The notes: generated by a model from the sequence alone, not told the origin. Positions 1 through 8,718 are shown, counted from the stretch's first letter. The stretch is DNA of 64,000 bases from Paradevosia sp036499825 (GCA_036499825.1 DASYCZ010000035.1:1-64000); one strand, 5' to 3'. A program made the numbers and translations.

Positions 1-405
1 TTCCTCGTCATCCACCGCGAAAAAGCCCCAGCCATCAACGCCGACGGCACCGCCGCCAAGGACAAGAACGGCAAGGCGGTGTTCCGCAAGGTCCGCAACG
101 AGGTTCAGACCCTCGTCGGCTACCCGATGAAGCCCACCACCGATACCTTCACCCACGCCGCGCTGATCGACGGCAAGTCGTGGCCGATGAAGTCGATCCC
201 CGACGATCCCTCGACCTCCATCATCGACAGCGAGGCCGCCTGGCTCGCCAGCATGGACGACGAGGCCGGCTTCGTCGCTTCGCTCGAAAAAGGCACCAGC
301 CTCCAGGTCAAGGGCACCTCGGCCAAGGGCACCCAGACAACCGACACCTATTCGCTCGGCGGCGTCACCGCGGCGATGGCAGCCATCGACAAGGCCTGCC
401 CGTAA
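1..405 (+). CDS. IalB-family (invasion associated locus B) protein, 3' part
   Basis: The reading frame is open from the first base, so the gene begins outside the window and only its last 134 residues are visible. They resemble the C-terminal half of IalB-family periplasmic proteins: a beta-rich segment around KSWPMKSIP, then VASLEKGTSLQVKGTSAKG and a terminal ALIDKAC-like helix ending in a single cysteine. A GTG 26 codons in could look like a start, but upstream codons also read as protein and no ribosome site precedes it. The next gene encodes a second member of the same family 18 bases downstream, so the two probably share a transcript. The family is exported; its biochemical role is not established. 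Confidence in family is good, in function low. Confidence 0.75.
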   Translation, partial: FLVIHREKAPAINADGTAAKDKNGKAVFRKVRNEVQTLVGYPMKPTTDTFTHAALIDGKSWPMKSIPDDPSTSIIDSEAAWLASMDDEAGFVASLEKGTSLQVKGTSAKGTQTTDTYSLGGVTAAMAAIDKACP

Positions 406-423
406 GGGCGGGAACAGGTCACC

Positions 424-930
424 ATGCTCCGTCTCCCCCTCGCGCTCCTCGCCGCCGGCCTCGTCGCATTGTCGTGCGGCAGCGCCTTCGCGCAATCGGT
501 CACCTTGATCGGCGACTTCAAGGACTGGTCGGCCTATTCCGCCTCTGAAGGCGCCGGCGCGGTGTGCTTTGCGATGAGCAAGCCGAGCACGGTCGACCCG
601 TCGCCCGACGGCTACACCCAGGCCTATCTCTACCTGACGCACCGCCCCGCCGAGAACGTCAGCAACGAGCTCAACCTCGTCGCCGGCTTCGATTTCGCCC
701 CGGACCAGCCCGCAACGCTCCAGGTGGACGGCAAGAGCTTCGACCTCTTCACCCAGAAAGATGCCGCCTGGCTGCTCGACGCCACCCAGAACGACACCCT
801 CGCGGGCGCCATGCGCGCCGGCTCCAGCGTCGTCATCCAGGGCACCACCGACAAGGGCATCCTCGTCAGCGAAACCTTCTCCCTCTCCGGCGCAACTGCC
901 GCCAGCAAAGCCATCGACAGCGGCTGCTAA
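424..930 (+). CDS. IalB-family exported protein
   Basis: A 168-residue protein with a clear Sec signal peptide (charged start, hydrophobic ALLAAGLVALSCGSAFA, cleavage likely after FAQ). The mature part has the IalB layout: an early WSAYSASEGAGAVCFAM segment with a cysteine, a central beta region ending in VDGKSFDLF, a WLLDATQNDTLAGAMRAG stretch, VVIQGTTDKG, and a terminal KAIDSGC. Two cysteines far apart are compatible with the family's disulfide. The same order of motifs occurs in the partial gene just upstream, so the pair looks like a tandem duplication. Start ATG follows a GGGCGGGAACAGG stretch giving a plausible ribosome site. Role outside the cytoplasm is inferred only from the signal peptide; IalB was first named for erythrocyte invasion in Bartonella, but free-living relatives also carry it. 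Confidence 0.8.
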   Translation: MLRLPLALLAAGLVALSCGSAFAQSVTLIGDFKDWSAYSASEGAGAVCFAMSKPSTVDPSPDGYTQAYLYLTHRPAENVSNELNLVAGFDFAPDQPATLQVDGKSFDLFTQKDAAWLLDATQNDTLAGAMRAGSSVVIQGTTDKGILVSETFSLSGATAASKAIDSGC

Positions 931-945
931 GTCCGCAGTCGGGTC

Positions 946-1046
946 CCTCCCCTGTCGAAGACGGGGGAGGTGGCACGCGAAGCGTGACGGAGGGGGTGGC
1001 CCCAGGCGCCGGTGTCCGCGTGGTGCATACCACCCCTTCTTTGCCT
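946..1046. repeat. C/G-rich intergenic palindromic repeat
   Basis: Arms CCTCCCC (946-952) and GGGGAGG (964-970) form a hairpin, followed by a second small hairpin CACGC-gaa-GCGTG (974-986) and then GGAGGGGGTGG. Related CCTCCCC...GGGGAGG units occur at 8719-8764, 30924-31034 and 56994-57105, always between genes. This placement between the IalB gene and rlmN could help end or stabilise the upstream transcript, but no T-tract is present. Confidence 0.6.
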
Positions 1047-1097
1047 CCAAACACAGACTATGTTAGAGCGCCGCGCTTCAGGAACCCCGCGAAACCC

Positions 1098-2324
1098 ATG
1101 AGCATCGCCCTCAACCTCGACCATGCGACCAACGCGCGCCCCGCGGCGCCGCGGCGGACTTCGCTCGTCGGGTTGACCAAGCCGCAACTGCGCGACGCCA
1201 TGGCCGGCATCGGCCTCGATGAGCGCGAGGCGAAAATGCGCGCCTCCCAGCTCTGGAACTGGATCTACGTCAACGGCGTCACCGATTTCGAACGGATGAG
1301 CAACATCCAGAAGGGCTTCCGGCAGACGCTTGCCGACAATTTCCTGCTCGATCGGCCCGAGATCGTTACCGAGCAGATCTCGGTCGACGGCACGCGCAAA
1401 TGGCTGTTCCGCTTCCGCGATCCCAAGAACCCGCTGCTGCCGCCGGTCGAGATCGAGACCGTCTATATCCCGGAGGAAGGCCGCGGCACGCTGTGCGTCT
1501 CCTCGCAGGTGGGTTGCACGCTCACCTGCTCGTTCTGCCACACCGGCACGCAGACGCTGGTCCGCAACCTCACCGCCGGTGAAATCCTCGGCCAGATCCT
1601 GATGGCCCGCGAGCGGCTGGGCGACTTCCCCGGCGGCGTCCGCCCCGACGATGGCGGCCTGGTCCCGGGGCCGCGCGGTTCGGGTGGCTCCGAGGGCGAC
1701 AACCGCGCCATCACCAATGTGGTGATGATGGGCATGGGCGAGCCGCTCTACAACTACGACAACGTCAAGCAGGCGCTGCTGATCGCCTCCGACGAGGCCG
1801 GCATTTCGCTCTCCAAACGCCGCATTACGCTGTCGACCTCGGGCGTCGTGCCCTTCATCGAGCCGACCGGCCGCGAGATCGGCGTCATGCTGGCGATTTC
1901 GCTGCATGCCGTGCGCGACGAGTTGCGCGACATGCTGGTGCCGATCAACAAGAAGTACCCGCTCGCCGAATTGCTCGACGCCTGCCGCAACTATCCCGGT
2001 CTCTCCAATGCCCGCCGCATCACCTTCGAATATGTGATGCTCAAGGACATCAATGACAGCGACGCCGACGCCCGCGAACTGGTGCGCCTGTTGGCCGGCA
2101 TTCCGGCCAAGATCAACCTGATCCCGTTCAACCCCTGGCCGGGCACCAATTATGACTGCTCGTCATCGAGCCGCATCGAAAAATTCGCCGATATCGTCAA
2201 CCGCGCCGGCTATGCCAGCCCGGTGCGCACGCCCCGTGGCCGCGATATCTTCGCCGCCTGCGGACAGTTGAAGAGCGAGAGCGAACGCCTGAGCAAGAAA
2301 GACCGCGACGCGCTGACCGTCTAG
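1098..2324 (+). CDS. rlmN: Dual-specificity 23S rRNA A2503 / tRNA A37 C2-methyltransferase RlmN
   Basis: A 408-residue radical SAM enzyme that methylates C2 of A2503 in 23S rRNA and of A37 in some tRNAs. The cluster motif C-x3-C-x2-C lies at residues 140, 144 and 147 (CTLTCSFC), the methyl-carrying region around GMGEPLYNYDNV follows, and the catalytic cysteine is in FAACGQL near residue 388. The N-terminal domain (about 25-110) is the usual RNA-binding accessory part, and an extra glycine/proline-rich loop of about 25 residues sits before the GMGEP motif. The frame is open upstream of the ATG, but that extension is only the shadow of the IalB gene and repeat. The stop codon TAG is the first base triplet of a RIME-like repeat. 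It stands alone on the + strand between the IalB pair and a GNAT gene. Confidence 0.95.
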   Translation: MSIALNLDHATNARPAAPRRTSLVGLTKPQLRDAMAGIGLDEREAKMRASQLWNWIYVNGVTDFERMSNIQKGFRQTLADNFLLDRPEIVTEQISVDGTRKWLFRFRDPKNPLLPPVEIETVYIPEEGRGTLCVSSQVGCTLTCSFCHTGTQTLVRNLTAGEILGQILMARERLGDFPGGVRPDDGGLVPGPRGSGGSEGDNRAITNVVMMGMGEPLYNYDNVKQALLIASDEAGISLSKRRITLSTSGVVPFIEPTGREIGVMLAISLHAVRDELRDMLVPINKKYPLAELLDACRNYPGLSNARRITFEYVMLKDINDSDADARELVRLLAGIPAKINLIPFNPWPGTNYDCSSSSRIEKFADIVNRAGYASPVRTPRGRDIFAACGQLKSESERLSKKDRDALTV

Positions 2325-2428
2325 GGCGCTTCACGTTTTGATTGCATCAAAACGAACGCTCTAAGTCTTTGTTCTGGCGCGCTTTCGAGTTGGAAAAGTG
2401 GCATCCGCTTTTCCTGAAAACGCTCTAG
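2321..2428 (-). repeat. RIME-like intergenic repeat, copy A (reverse orientation)
   Basis: About 107 bases, the reverse complement of the units at 20723, 48494 and 62354. Its parts, read in reverse, are CTAGAGCGTTTTCAGG, the palindrome GAAAAG..GGATGCC..CTTTTCC, CGAAAGCGCGCC, an AAAGACTTAGAGCGTTCG stretch, and TTTTGATGCAATCAAAA. One end supplies the stop codon of rlmN, and the other end (CTCTAG) runs into the GAGG that serves the next gene as ribosome site. Confidence 0.85.
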
Positions 2429-2436
2429 GAGGTCGT

Positions 2437-2859
2437 TTGGCCGCAACCATCCGCCGCATCGGCCCCGATGACGCCGGGATGTTCGCTCACATCGCGCCCG
2501 ATGTGTTCGATGCGCCGGTCGATGCCGGAAGGCTGGCGGTTTATCTGCAGCGGCAAGAGCACCTGATGGTGCTGGCCTTTGAGGGCGATGTCGTGGTCGG
2601 GCAATGCGCCGGCGTCATCCACCATCATCCCGATAAGGAAGATGAGCTTTACGTCGATGAAGTGGGTACGGCCTCGACGCATCGGCGGCAGGGCATTGCG
2701 CGCGCCATGCTGGCGGAGCTGTTCGCCTGGGGACGCGAACTCGGCTGCACCGAGGCCTGGCTCGGGACCGAGCTCGACAACGAGGCCGCCAATGCGCTTT
2801 ATCGCCGGCATGCGCCGATCGAGGACGAGGCGATGCAGTATTATCTGTTCAGGCTGTAG
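2437..2859 (+). CDS. GNAT-family N-acetyltransferase, AAC(3)-I-like
   Basis: A 140-residue acetyl-CoA-dependent acyltransferase. The acetyl-CoA loop is HRRQGIARAML, preceded by DELYVDEVGT, and the C-terminal helix LDNEAANALYRRH with the final strand is typical of the GNAT fold; the DEVGT-HRRQGIA spacing resembles aminoglycoside 3-N-acetyltransferases of the AAC(3)-I branch, but the substrate cannot be told. I place the start at TTG 2437 because AGGAGG ends four bases before it; the alternative GTG 39 bases upstream lies inside the repeat and would translate it. The ribosome site itself is formed at the junction of the repeat end and the gene. It is followed by the convergent rlmJ. Confidence 0.75.
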   Translation: MAATIRRIGPDDAGMFAHIAPDVFDAPVDAGRLAVYLQRQEHLMVLAFEGDVVVGQCAGVIHHHPDKEDELYVDEVGTASTHRRQGIARAMLAELFAWGRELGCTEAWLGTELDNEAANALYRRHAPIEDEAMQYYLFRL

Positions 2860-2896
2860 GCCGGGGGCGCGGGGGTGAGCGGCAAGCGCCGGCCCC

Positions 2897-3748
2897 TCAG
2901 TCCTCGCCCCGGATCCACTCCATCCGCCACCGCCCCATATTGGGGTCGGCGAGGATGTCGGACATGGCCGGCAGCAGCACCTTCAGTTCGCCTTCGAGCG
3001 TGAAGGGCGGATTGACGATGATCATGCCGGTGCCGAAAAGGCGCGGCGGGGTCGAGGCGGGGCGAACGGAAAGTTCGGTGCGCAGCATCTTCCTGATGCC
3101 GGTGGCCTTGAGGTCGGCAACGAAGCTGTTGACCTCATGCGCATCCTTGATCGGATACCACAGCGCATAAACGCCGCCCGGAAACTTCTGGTAGGCCTTG
3201 ACCAGGCCCGTCACCAGCCGGCCGAACTCGCCCTTTTCCTCGAAGGGCGGATCGATCAGCACCAGGCCGCGCTTCTCCTTGGGGGGCAGATGCGTGCCGA
3301 GCGCGGCCCAGCCATCGAGCTCGGTCACCCGTGTCTGGATGTCGCCGGCAAAATTTTCATGCAGCGCCTTGGCATCCTGGGGATGCAGTTCCAGCGCGAA
3401 CAGCCGGTCCTGCTCGCGCAGCAGGTGCCGGGTGATGAAGGGCGAACCCGGATAATAGCGCAGGCCCTTTTGGGGGTTCTGCGCCAACACCGCATCAAGA
3501 TAAGGCTCGACCAGCGCCTGCACCCTGTCGGGCAGTTTCTGGTTGAAGAGCCGCTTGATGCCCTCGTGCCATTCGTCGGTCTTGGCGGCCTGCTGGCCGG
3601 TGAGGTCATAAAGCCCCACGCCCGCATGGGTATCGAGCACGCGGAACGCCGCCGGCTTCTGGCGCAGATACACCAGCAGTCGCGTCAGGATCAGGTGCTT
3701 GACGACATCGGCAAAATTGCCGGCATGGAAGATGTGGCGGTAGTTCAA
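2897..3748 (-). CDS. rlmJ: 23S rRNA A2030 N6-methyltransferase RlmJ
   Basis: A 283-residue enzyme that makes m6A2030 in 23S rRNA. It begins with the family's characteristic NYRHIFHAGNFADVVKHLIL, has the SAM-binding DTHAGVGLYDL loop near residue 45 and the catalytic DPPF motif (LVLIDPPFEEKGEF), and ends with the GTGMIIVNPPF strand. The start is a TTG that shares bases with the TGA stop of the lysE-type gene (sequence TTGA, four-base overlap), so translation is probably coupled; no ATG occurs close by in the frame and NYRH is the conserved N-terminus directly after the initiator. The pairing with an amino-acid exporter seems functionally unrelated. Length matches the family. Confidence 0.93.
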   Translation of the reverse strand: MNYRHIFHAGNFADVVKHLILTRLLVYLRQKPAAFRVLDTHAGVGLYDLTGQQAAKTDEWHEGIKRLFNQKLPDRVQALVEPYLDAVLAQNPQKGLRYYPGSPFITRHLLREQDRLFALELHPQDAKALHENFAGDIQTRVTELDGWAALGTHLPPKEKRGLVLIDPPFEEKGEFGRLVTGLVKAYQKFPGGVYALWYPIKDAHEVNSFVADLKATGIRKMLRTELSVRPASTPPRLFGTGMIIVNPPFTLEGELKVLLPAMSDILADPNMGRWRMEWIRGED

Positions 3749-4392
3749 TGGCGAGCCTGAGCCGTCAGGATGACGCCCGCGAAAGTGGTGAACACGCCCG
3801 CAAAACTCCAGTTGAGCGCCCGGCCGACCCATTTGCTGCGGGTCAGCGCCTTGGCGACGATATCGGCGAAACACACCGTGGCGATGGCCAGCGGGATCGA
3901 CACCACGATGAATTCGGCGCCCAGGAAGAACAGCTTCTGGCTTGCCGCCGGATCGTGGCGATCGACGAATTGCGGCAGGAACGTCACGAAGAACAGCACC
4001 ACCTTGGGATTGAGCAGGTTGATGCCGACGCCCGTCATATAGCTTTCCTTGAGCGTCGGCGTGCGCCTGGCCCTGGCGGCAAGGCGCAGGCCGCCCCCAT
4101 GCACCACCGCCTGGTAGGCGAGCCACAGGAGATAGACCGCGCCGCAGATCTTGAGGACCAGGAACGCCGTCGGCGCGGCCACGATCAGCACCGAGATGCC
4201 GAGCGCCACCAGCGTCGTATGGACCAGGATGCCGCTCATGGCGCCCGCCGCGGTGGCCAGCCCGTGCGCCCGGCCGTAATTGATGGCGCGCGACAGCTGC
4301 AGCGCCATGTCGGGGCCCGGCGTCAGGGCGAGAACCAGCGCCGCCAGCGCGAAGGCGAGGATGACCGAAAGTTCGGGAACGAAGGCGGGCAT
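3745..4392 (-). CDS. LysE/RhtB-family amino acid exporter
   Basis: A 215-residue inner-membrane exporter of the LysE superfamily. The hallmark TPGPDMALQLSRAINYGRAHGLATAAGAMSGI occupies about residues 24-56, followed by hydrophobic segments around LGISVLIVAAPTAFLVLKICGAVYLLWLAYQ, the conserved GVGINLLNPKVVLFFVTFLPQFV, and two C-terminal membrane helices, giving about six in all. Substrate is unknown; relatives export lysine, arginine, threonine or homoserine. I chose the ATG giving MPAFVPELS because the 40 upstream codons lack membrane character and cross the promoter region shared with argG. Its stop overlaps the rlmJ start. It is divergent from argG, 113 bases apart, which makes arginine export or control by an ArgP-like regulator conceivable but unproven. 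Confidence 0.88.
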   Translation of the reverse strand: MPAFVPELSVILAFALAALVLALTPGPDMALQLSRAINYGRAHGLATAAGAMSGILVHTTLVALGISVLIVAAPTAFLVLKICGAVYLLWLAYQAVVHGGGLRLAARARRTPTLKESYMTGVGINLLNPKVVLFFVTFLPQFVDRHDPAASQKLFFLGAEFIVVSIPLAIATVCFADIVAKALTRSKWVGRALNWSFAGVFTTFAGVILTAQARH

Positions 4393-4505
4393 GTCGACCG
4401 GTGAACGCAAAATCTGAAGCCGAGACAATTGCACGGGGCACGGGCCTTGAATAGTGTGCGCCCCAATTCGAAACGCGGGCCCGGCCCCCAAACGCACAAA
4501 AGACC

Positions 4506-5732
4506 ATGGCAAAAGACATCAAGAAAGTCGTGCTCGCCTATTCGGGCGGCCTCGACACCTCGATCATCCTCAAATGGCTCCAGGAAACCTACAACTGCGA
4601 AGTGGTGACCTTCACCGCCGATCTCGGCCAGGGTGAGGAACTGGAGCCGGCGCGCAAGAAAGCCGAGATGTTCGGCATCAAGGACATCCGGATCGAGGAC
4701 CTGCGCGAGGAATTCGTGCGGGATTTCGTCTTCCCCATGTTCCGGGCCAATACGGTTTATGAGGGCCAATACCTGCTCGGCACCTCGATCGCCCGCCCGC
4801 TGATCGCCAAGCGCCTGGTCGAGATCGCCCAGGAAACCGGCGCGGACGCCATCTCCCATGGGGCCACCGGCAAGGGCAATGACCAGGTCCGGTTCGAATT
4901 GACCGCCAACGCGCTCGACCCCGCCATCAAGGTGATCGCGCCCTGGCGCGAATGGGATCTGCGCAGCCGCACCCAGCTGCTCGCTTACGCCGAGGCCAAC
5001 CAGATTCCGATCGCCAAGGACAAGCGCGGCGAAGCGCCGTTCTCCGTCGATGCCAATCTCCTCCATACTTCGTCCGAAGGCATGGTGCTGGAAGACCCGG
5101 CTGTGCCCGCGCCCGATTATGTCGCCCAGCGTACCGTCGATCCCGAAAAGGCCCCCAACGAGCCCGAAATCATCACCATCGGCTTCGAAAAGGGCGACCC
5201 GGTTTCAGTCAACGGCGTCAGGCTGTCGCCCGCCAGCCTCCTCACCAAGCTCAACGAGCTGGGTGGCAAGCACGGCGTAGGCCGGCTCGACCTGGTGGAA
5301 AACCGCTTCGTCGGCATGAAGTCGCGCGGTCTTTATGAAACGCCGGGCGGCACCATCATGCTGGTGGCGCATCGCGGTATCGAATCCATCACGCTCGATC
5401 GCGGCGAGGCGCATCTGAAGGATGAGCTGATGCCCAAATATGCCGAGCTCATCTATAACGGCTTCTGGTTCGCGCCGGAACGCGAAATGCTGCAGGCGCT
5501 GATCGACAAGAGCCAGGAATTCGTTTCCGGCGAAGTCACCGTCAAGCTCTACAAGGGCTCGGCCAGCGTCATCGCCCGCACCTCGGCCAATTCGCTTTAT
5601 TCGATGGACCTGGTCACCTTCGAGGAAGGCGCCGTGGCCTATGACCACAAGGATGCCGAAGGTTTCATCCGCCTCAATGGCCTGCGTCTCAAGACCTACG
5701 CGGCCCGCAACAAGGCGATACGAAAGGCCTGA
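4506..5732 (+). CDS. argG: Argininosuccinate synthase
   Basis: A 408-residue enzyme that joins citrulline and aspartate using ATP, the penultimate step of arginine biosynthesis. The ATP-pyrophosphatase loop AYSGGLDTS is at residues 11-19; citrulline/aspartate-binding segments GTSIARPLIAKRLVEIA and SHGATGKGNDQVRFE follow, and the C-terminal tetramerisation helix ends near LKTYAARNKAIRKA. Length is that of the type-I family. Upstream lies a 113-base region shared with the divergent LysE-type gene, with no recognisable ARG box. Downstream, an inverted repeat GGCCGGC-N6-GCCGGCC separates it from the convergent SDR gene. Confidence 0.97.
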   Translation: MAKDIKKVVLAYSGGLDTSIILKWLQETYNCEVVTFTADLGQGEELEPARKKAEMFGIKDIRIEDLREEFVRDFVFPMFRANTVYEGQYLLGTSIARPLIAKRLVEIAQETGADAISHGATGKGNDQVRFELTANALDPAIKVIAPWREWDLRSRTQLLAYAEANQIPIAKDKRGEAPFSVDANLLHTSSEGMVLEDPAVPAPDYVAQRTVDPEKAPNEPEIITIGFEKGDPVSVNGVRLSPASLLTKLNELGGKHGVGRLDLVENRFVGMKSRGLYETPGGTIMLVAHRGIESITLDRGEAHLKDELMPKYAELIYNGFWFAPEREMLQALIDKSQEFVSGEVTVKLYKGSASVIARTSANSLYSMDLVTFEEGAVAYDHKDAEGFIRLNGLRLKTYAARNKAIRKA

Positions 5733-5772
5733 ACTCCAGCACCTTGAACCTGCCCTGCCGCACCTGCCACAA

Positions 5773-5792
5773 GGCCGGCTGAGCCGCCGGCC
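5773..5792. terminator. Hairpin between convergent argG and SDR gene
   Basis: Perfect 7-base arms GGCCGGC and GCCGGCC with a 6-base loop sit midway between the two converging genes. There is no T-run on either side, so intrinsic termination would be weak. Confidence 0.3.
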
Positions 5793-5804
5793 CATGGGCG
5801 GCGT

Positions 5805-6662
5805 TCAGTCGCCGCGCGGCAGGTCGCGGGACATGAAGCGCAGGAACGCCTCCTTGAAGTCCGGGTGCCAGCGCGACAAGGCCGGGCGATCCTTGATGAT
5901 GTCGAGCGCGTTCCACAGGATGCGCTTGCGGTCCATCTCCGAACTGGTCTCGTCATCCGGGCAGATGACATAGAACGTGTTGCGCTCGAGCGCTGCCACC
6001 AGATAGTCCACCACCTGGGCGGGCAACCAGGCGCCGGGGCGATGCTCGGCATCGCCGGTCGTGACCCACCCCGGCACCAGCAGATGCGCCGACACCAGCC
6101 CGCCGTCGCGGTTGCGCAGGTCATGCGCCAGGTTCTGCGTATAGGCGTTGAGCGCCGCCTTCGAGGTGTTGTAGGCCGGATTGCCCGGCGGGTTGGTGAG
6201 CCCCTGCTTGGAGCCCGTATTGATGATGCGGGCCCGTTTGCCCGTCGCCAGCATGGCGGGCAGAAAAGCCGAAACGCCGTTGATGGCACCGAACAGATTG
6301 ACGTCCATCACCCGCCGCCAGTTCTCCAGCGGGTCGAGAATGCCGCCCTTGCCGCCCGAAACGAAGGTGGCGGCGTTGTTCATCAGCAGCGCCGGCGCGG
6401 CCCAGGCCGCCTGCACCTCGGCTGCCAGCTTCGCCATTTGCGCCGGATCGGCGACATCGGCGGCCACGGCCCGGATATTGTCCGCGCCGATAATGGCGGC
6501 CATTTCGGCCTCGGCCGCATTGAGCTTGTCGCCAGCCAGATCGACGACAACCACCCGCATGCCGGCCTCGGCCGCCGCCCGTGCGGCTGCACGGCCGATG
6601 CCGCTGGCGGCGCCCGTAATGACGGCGACTTCACCTGGAGCATAAAGGGTCTTGAAGCTCAT
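5805..6662 (-). CDS. Short-chain dehydrogenase/reductase (SDR) family oxidoreductase
   Basis: A 285-residue classical SDR. The NAD(P)-binding TGAASGIG motif is at about residues 16-23, an acidic residue closes the second strand (VVVVDLAG, suggesting NAD preference), NNAATF marks the fourth strand, and the catalytic Ser/Tyr/Lys are in NTGSKQGL and AYNTSKAAL. An insertion FVSGGKGGILDPLENW and a long C-terminus (PDDETSSEMDRKRILWNALDIIKDRPALSRW) are as in uncharacterised alphaproteobacterial members. Start ATG has GGAG seven bases upstream; the frame extends further but without protein character. Substrate unknown. It is a single-gene unit divergent from typA. Confidence 0.85.
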   Translation of the reverse strand: MSFKTLYAPGEVAVITGAASGIGRAAARAAAEAGMRVVVVDLAGDKLNAAEAEMAAIIGADNIRAVAADVADPAQMAKLAAEVQAAWAAPALLMNNAATFVSGGKGGILDPLENWRRVMDVNLFGAINGVSAFLPAMLATGKRARIINTGSKQGLTNPPGNPAYNTSKAALNAYTQNLAHDLRNRDGGLVSAHLLVPGWVTTGDAEHRPGAWLPAQVVDYLVAALERNTFYVICPDDETSSEMDRKRILWNALDIIKDRPALSRWHPDFKEAFLRFMSRDLPRGD

Positions 6663-6883
6663 CGCGGTTCTCCGAACTGGTATTATGTGTCGGTTCTCGC
6701 GGGCTTTCGGCCGCGTTGCAAGGCTCCCTTGCAGCAAATTGTCTTGTTTCCGACATAGGTCTGCGGTATGGCCTCGCCGAATGCGCCAGTCCGGCAACCG
6801 GCCTGGCGCTTGTTGTTTCCCGCATGACCCGCCCGGACGACCGGTTCCCGTGAGGGATCATGCCAAAATCGGCAGCATGAAAC

Positions 6884-8698
6884 ATGGCCTTGCGCAATAT
6901 CGCTATCATTGCCCACGTTGACCACGGCAAGACGACGCTGATCGACGTCCTGCTCAAGCAGTCGGGCTCGTTCCGCGAGAACCAGCGCGTCGAAGAGCGC
7001 GCCATGGACAGCAACGACCTCGAACGCGAACGCGGCATCACCATCTTGGCGAAGGTGACTTCGCTGGTCTGGAAAGATACCCGCATCAACATCGTCGACA
7101 CGCCCGGCCACGCCGACTTCGGCGGTGAAGTGGAGCGCATCCTGTCGATGGTGGATGGCGTGGTGATCCTCGTCGATGCCGCCGAGGGCCCGATGCCGCA
7201 GACCAAGTTCGTGCTCGGCAAGGCGCTGGCCCAGGGCCTGCGCCCGATCGTCGCCATCAACAAGATCGACCGTCCCGACGAGCGTCACCTCGAAGTGCTC
7301 GAAGAAATCTTCGATCTGTTCATCGCTCTCGACGCCACCCCTGAGCAGCTTGATTTCCCGGTCCTCTACGGCGCCGCCAAGCATGGCTGGATGAGCGCCC
7401 AGCCCGAAGGCCCCAAGGAAAGCCTGGCCCCGCTGCTCGACAAGGTCATCGAATATGTGCCCGAGCCCAAGGTCGAAGCCGGCCCGTTCCGCATGCTGGT
7501 CACCACCATCGAGCGCAACGCCTTCCTCGGCCGCATCCTGACCGGCCGCATCTTCTCCGGCACCGTCAAGGCCGGCGATGCCATCCATTCGCTCGGCCGT
7601 GACGGCAAGGAAGTCGAAAAGGGCCGCGTCTCCAAGGTCCTGGCCTTCCGCGGCCTCGAACGCACCCCCATCGATGTGGCTGAAGCCGGCGATATCGTCG
7701 CCATCGCGGGCCTCGAGACCTCGACCGTCGCCGATACCCTGGCCGTGCCTTCCGTCAACGAGCCGCTGCCGTCGCTTCCCATCGATCCGCCGACGCTCTC
7801 CGTCACCTTCCGCATCAATGACGGCCCGCTGGCCGGCCGCGAAGGCGATAAGGTGCAGTCCCGCGTCATCCGCGAGCGCCTGATGCGCGAAGCCGAGGGC
7901 AATGTCGCCATCCGTGTCACCGAAGGCGAGGACAATGACAGCTTCGACGTCGCCGGCCGTGGCGAATTGCAGCTCGCCGTGCTCATCGAGAATATGCGCC
8001 GCGAAGGCTTCGAGCTGACCATCGGTCGCCCGCGCGTCGTGCTGCGTGAAGAGAATGGCGAAAAGCTCGAGCCGATCGAGGAAGTCATCATCGACGTCGA
8101 CGACGAGCACACCGGCACCGTGGTGCAAAAGCTCACCGAGCGGAAGGGCGACCTCGTCGAGATGCGTCCGTCGGGCGTCGGCCGCACGCGCCTGCGCTTC
8201 CACGTGCCGACCCGTTCGCTGATCGGCTATCAGCCCGAACTGCTGTCGGATACCCGCGGCACCGCCATCTTCAACCGCCTGTTCCACGCCTACGAGCCCT
8301 TCAAGGGCCCCCTGCCCGGCCGCCGCACCGGCGTGCTGATCTCCAACGGCACTGGCCAGGCCGTGACCTATGCGCTGTGGAACCTCGAAGAGCGCGGCCC
8401 GATCATGATCGATGCCGGCGTCGACATCTATGAGGGCATGATCATCGGCGAGCATTCCCGCGAGAACGACCTCGAGGTCAACGCGCTCAAGGGCAAGCAG
8501 CTCACCAACATCCGCACCACCTCCAAGGACGAAGCGGTGCGGCTGACCACGCCCAAGAAGCTCACCCTCGAACAGTCGCTCGGCTATATCGCCGACGACG
8601 AATATGTCGAGGTGACGCCCAAGTCGATCCGGCTGCGCAAGATCTGGCTCGATCCCAACGACCGCAAGCGCCAGATGCGCGCCAAGGCTGCCGGCTGA
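6884..8698 (+). CDS. typA: Ribosome-associated translational GTPase TypA/BipA
   Basis: A 604-residue EF-G-like GTPase that acts in 50S assembly and stress adaptation. G1 AHVDHGKTT (residues 10-18), switch with ERERGITI, G3 DTPGHADF, G4 NKIDRPD and the family-specific YGAAKHGWM segment are all present, followed by the beta-barrel domain II, the EF-G-like domains III and V (FHVPTRSLIGYQ, NLEERGPIMIDAGVDIYEGMIIGEH) and the BipA C-terminal domain rich in basic residues. The N-terminus MALRNIAIIAHVD matches the family so the ATG is secure, though no strong Shine-Dalgarno precedes it. Full length. Confidence 0.97.
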   Translation: MALRNIAIIAHVDHGKTTLIDVLLKQSGSFRENQRVEERAMDSNDLERERGITILAKVTSLVWKDTRINIVDTPGHADFGGEVERILSMVDGVVILVDAAEGPMPQTKFVLGKALAQGLRPIVAINKIDRPDERHLEVLEEIFDLFIALDATPEQLDFPVLYGAAKHGWMSAQPEGPKESLAPLLDKVIEYVPEPKVEAGPFRMLVTTIERNAFLGRILTGRIFSGTVKAGDAIHSLGRDGKEVEKGRVSKVLAFRGLERTPIDVAEAGDIVAIAGLETSTVADTLAVPSVNEPLPSLPIDPPTLSVTFRINDGPLAGREGDKVQSRVIRERLMREAEGNVAIRVTEGEDNDSFDVAGRGELQLAVLIENMRREGFELTIGRPRVVLREENGEKLEPIEEVIIDVDDEHTGTVVQKLTERKGDLVEMRPSGVGRTRLRFHVPTRSLIGYQPELLSDTRGTAIFNRLFHAYEPFKGPLPGRRTGVLISNGTGQAVTYALWNLEERGPIMIDAGVDIYEGMIIGEHSRENDLEVNALKGKQLTNIRTTSKDEAVRLTTPKKLTLEQSLGYIADDEYVEVTPKSIRLRKIWLDPNDRKRQMRAKAAG

Positions 8699-8718
8699 CA
8701 GGTTTGACCGACCGGCCT

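Noticed and set aside
1061..1097. RIME-like remnant TTAGAGCG before rlmN
   Set aside because: Only eight bases agree with the repeat end and the rest does not, so it may be chance.
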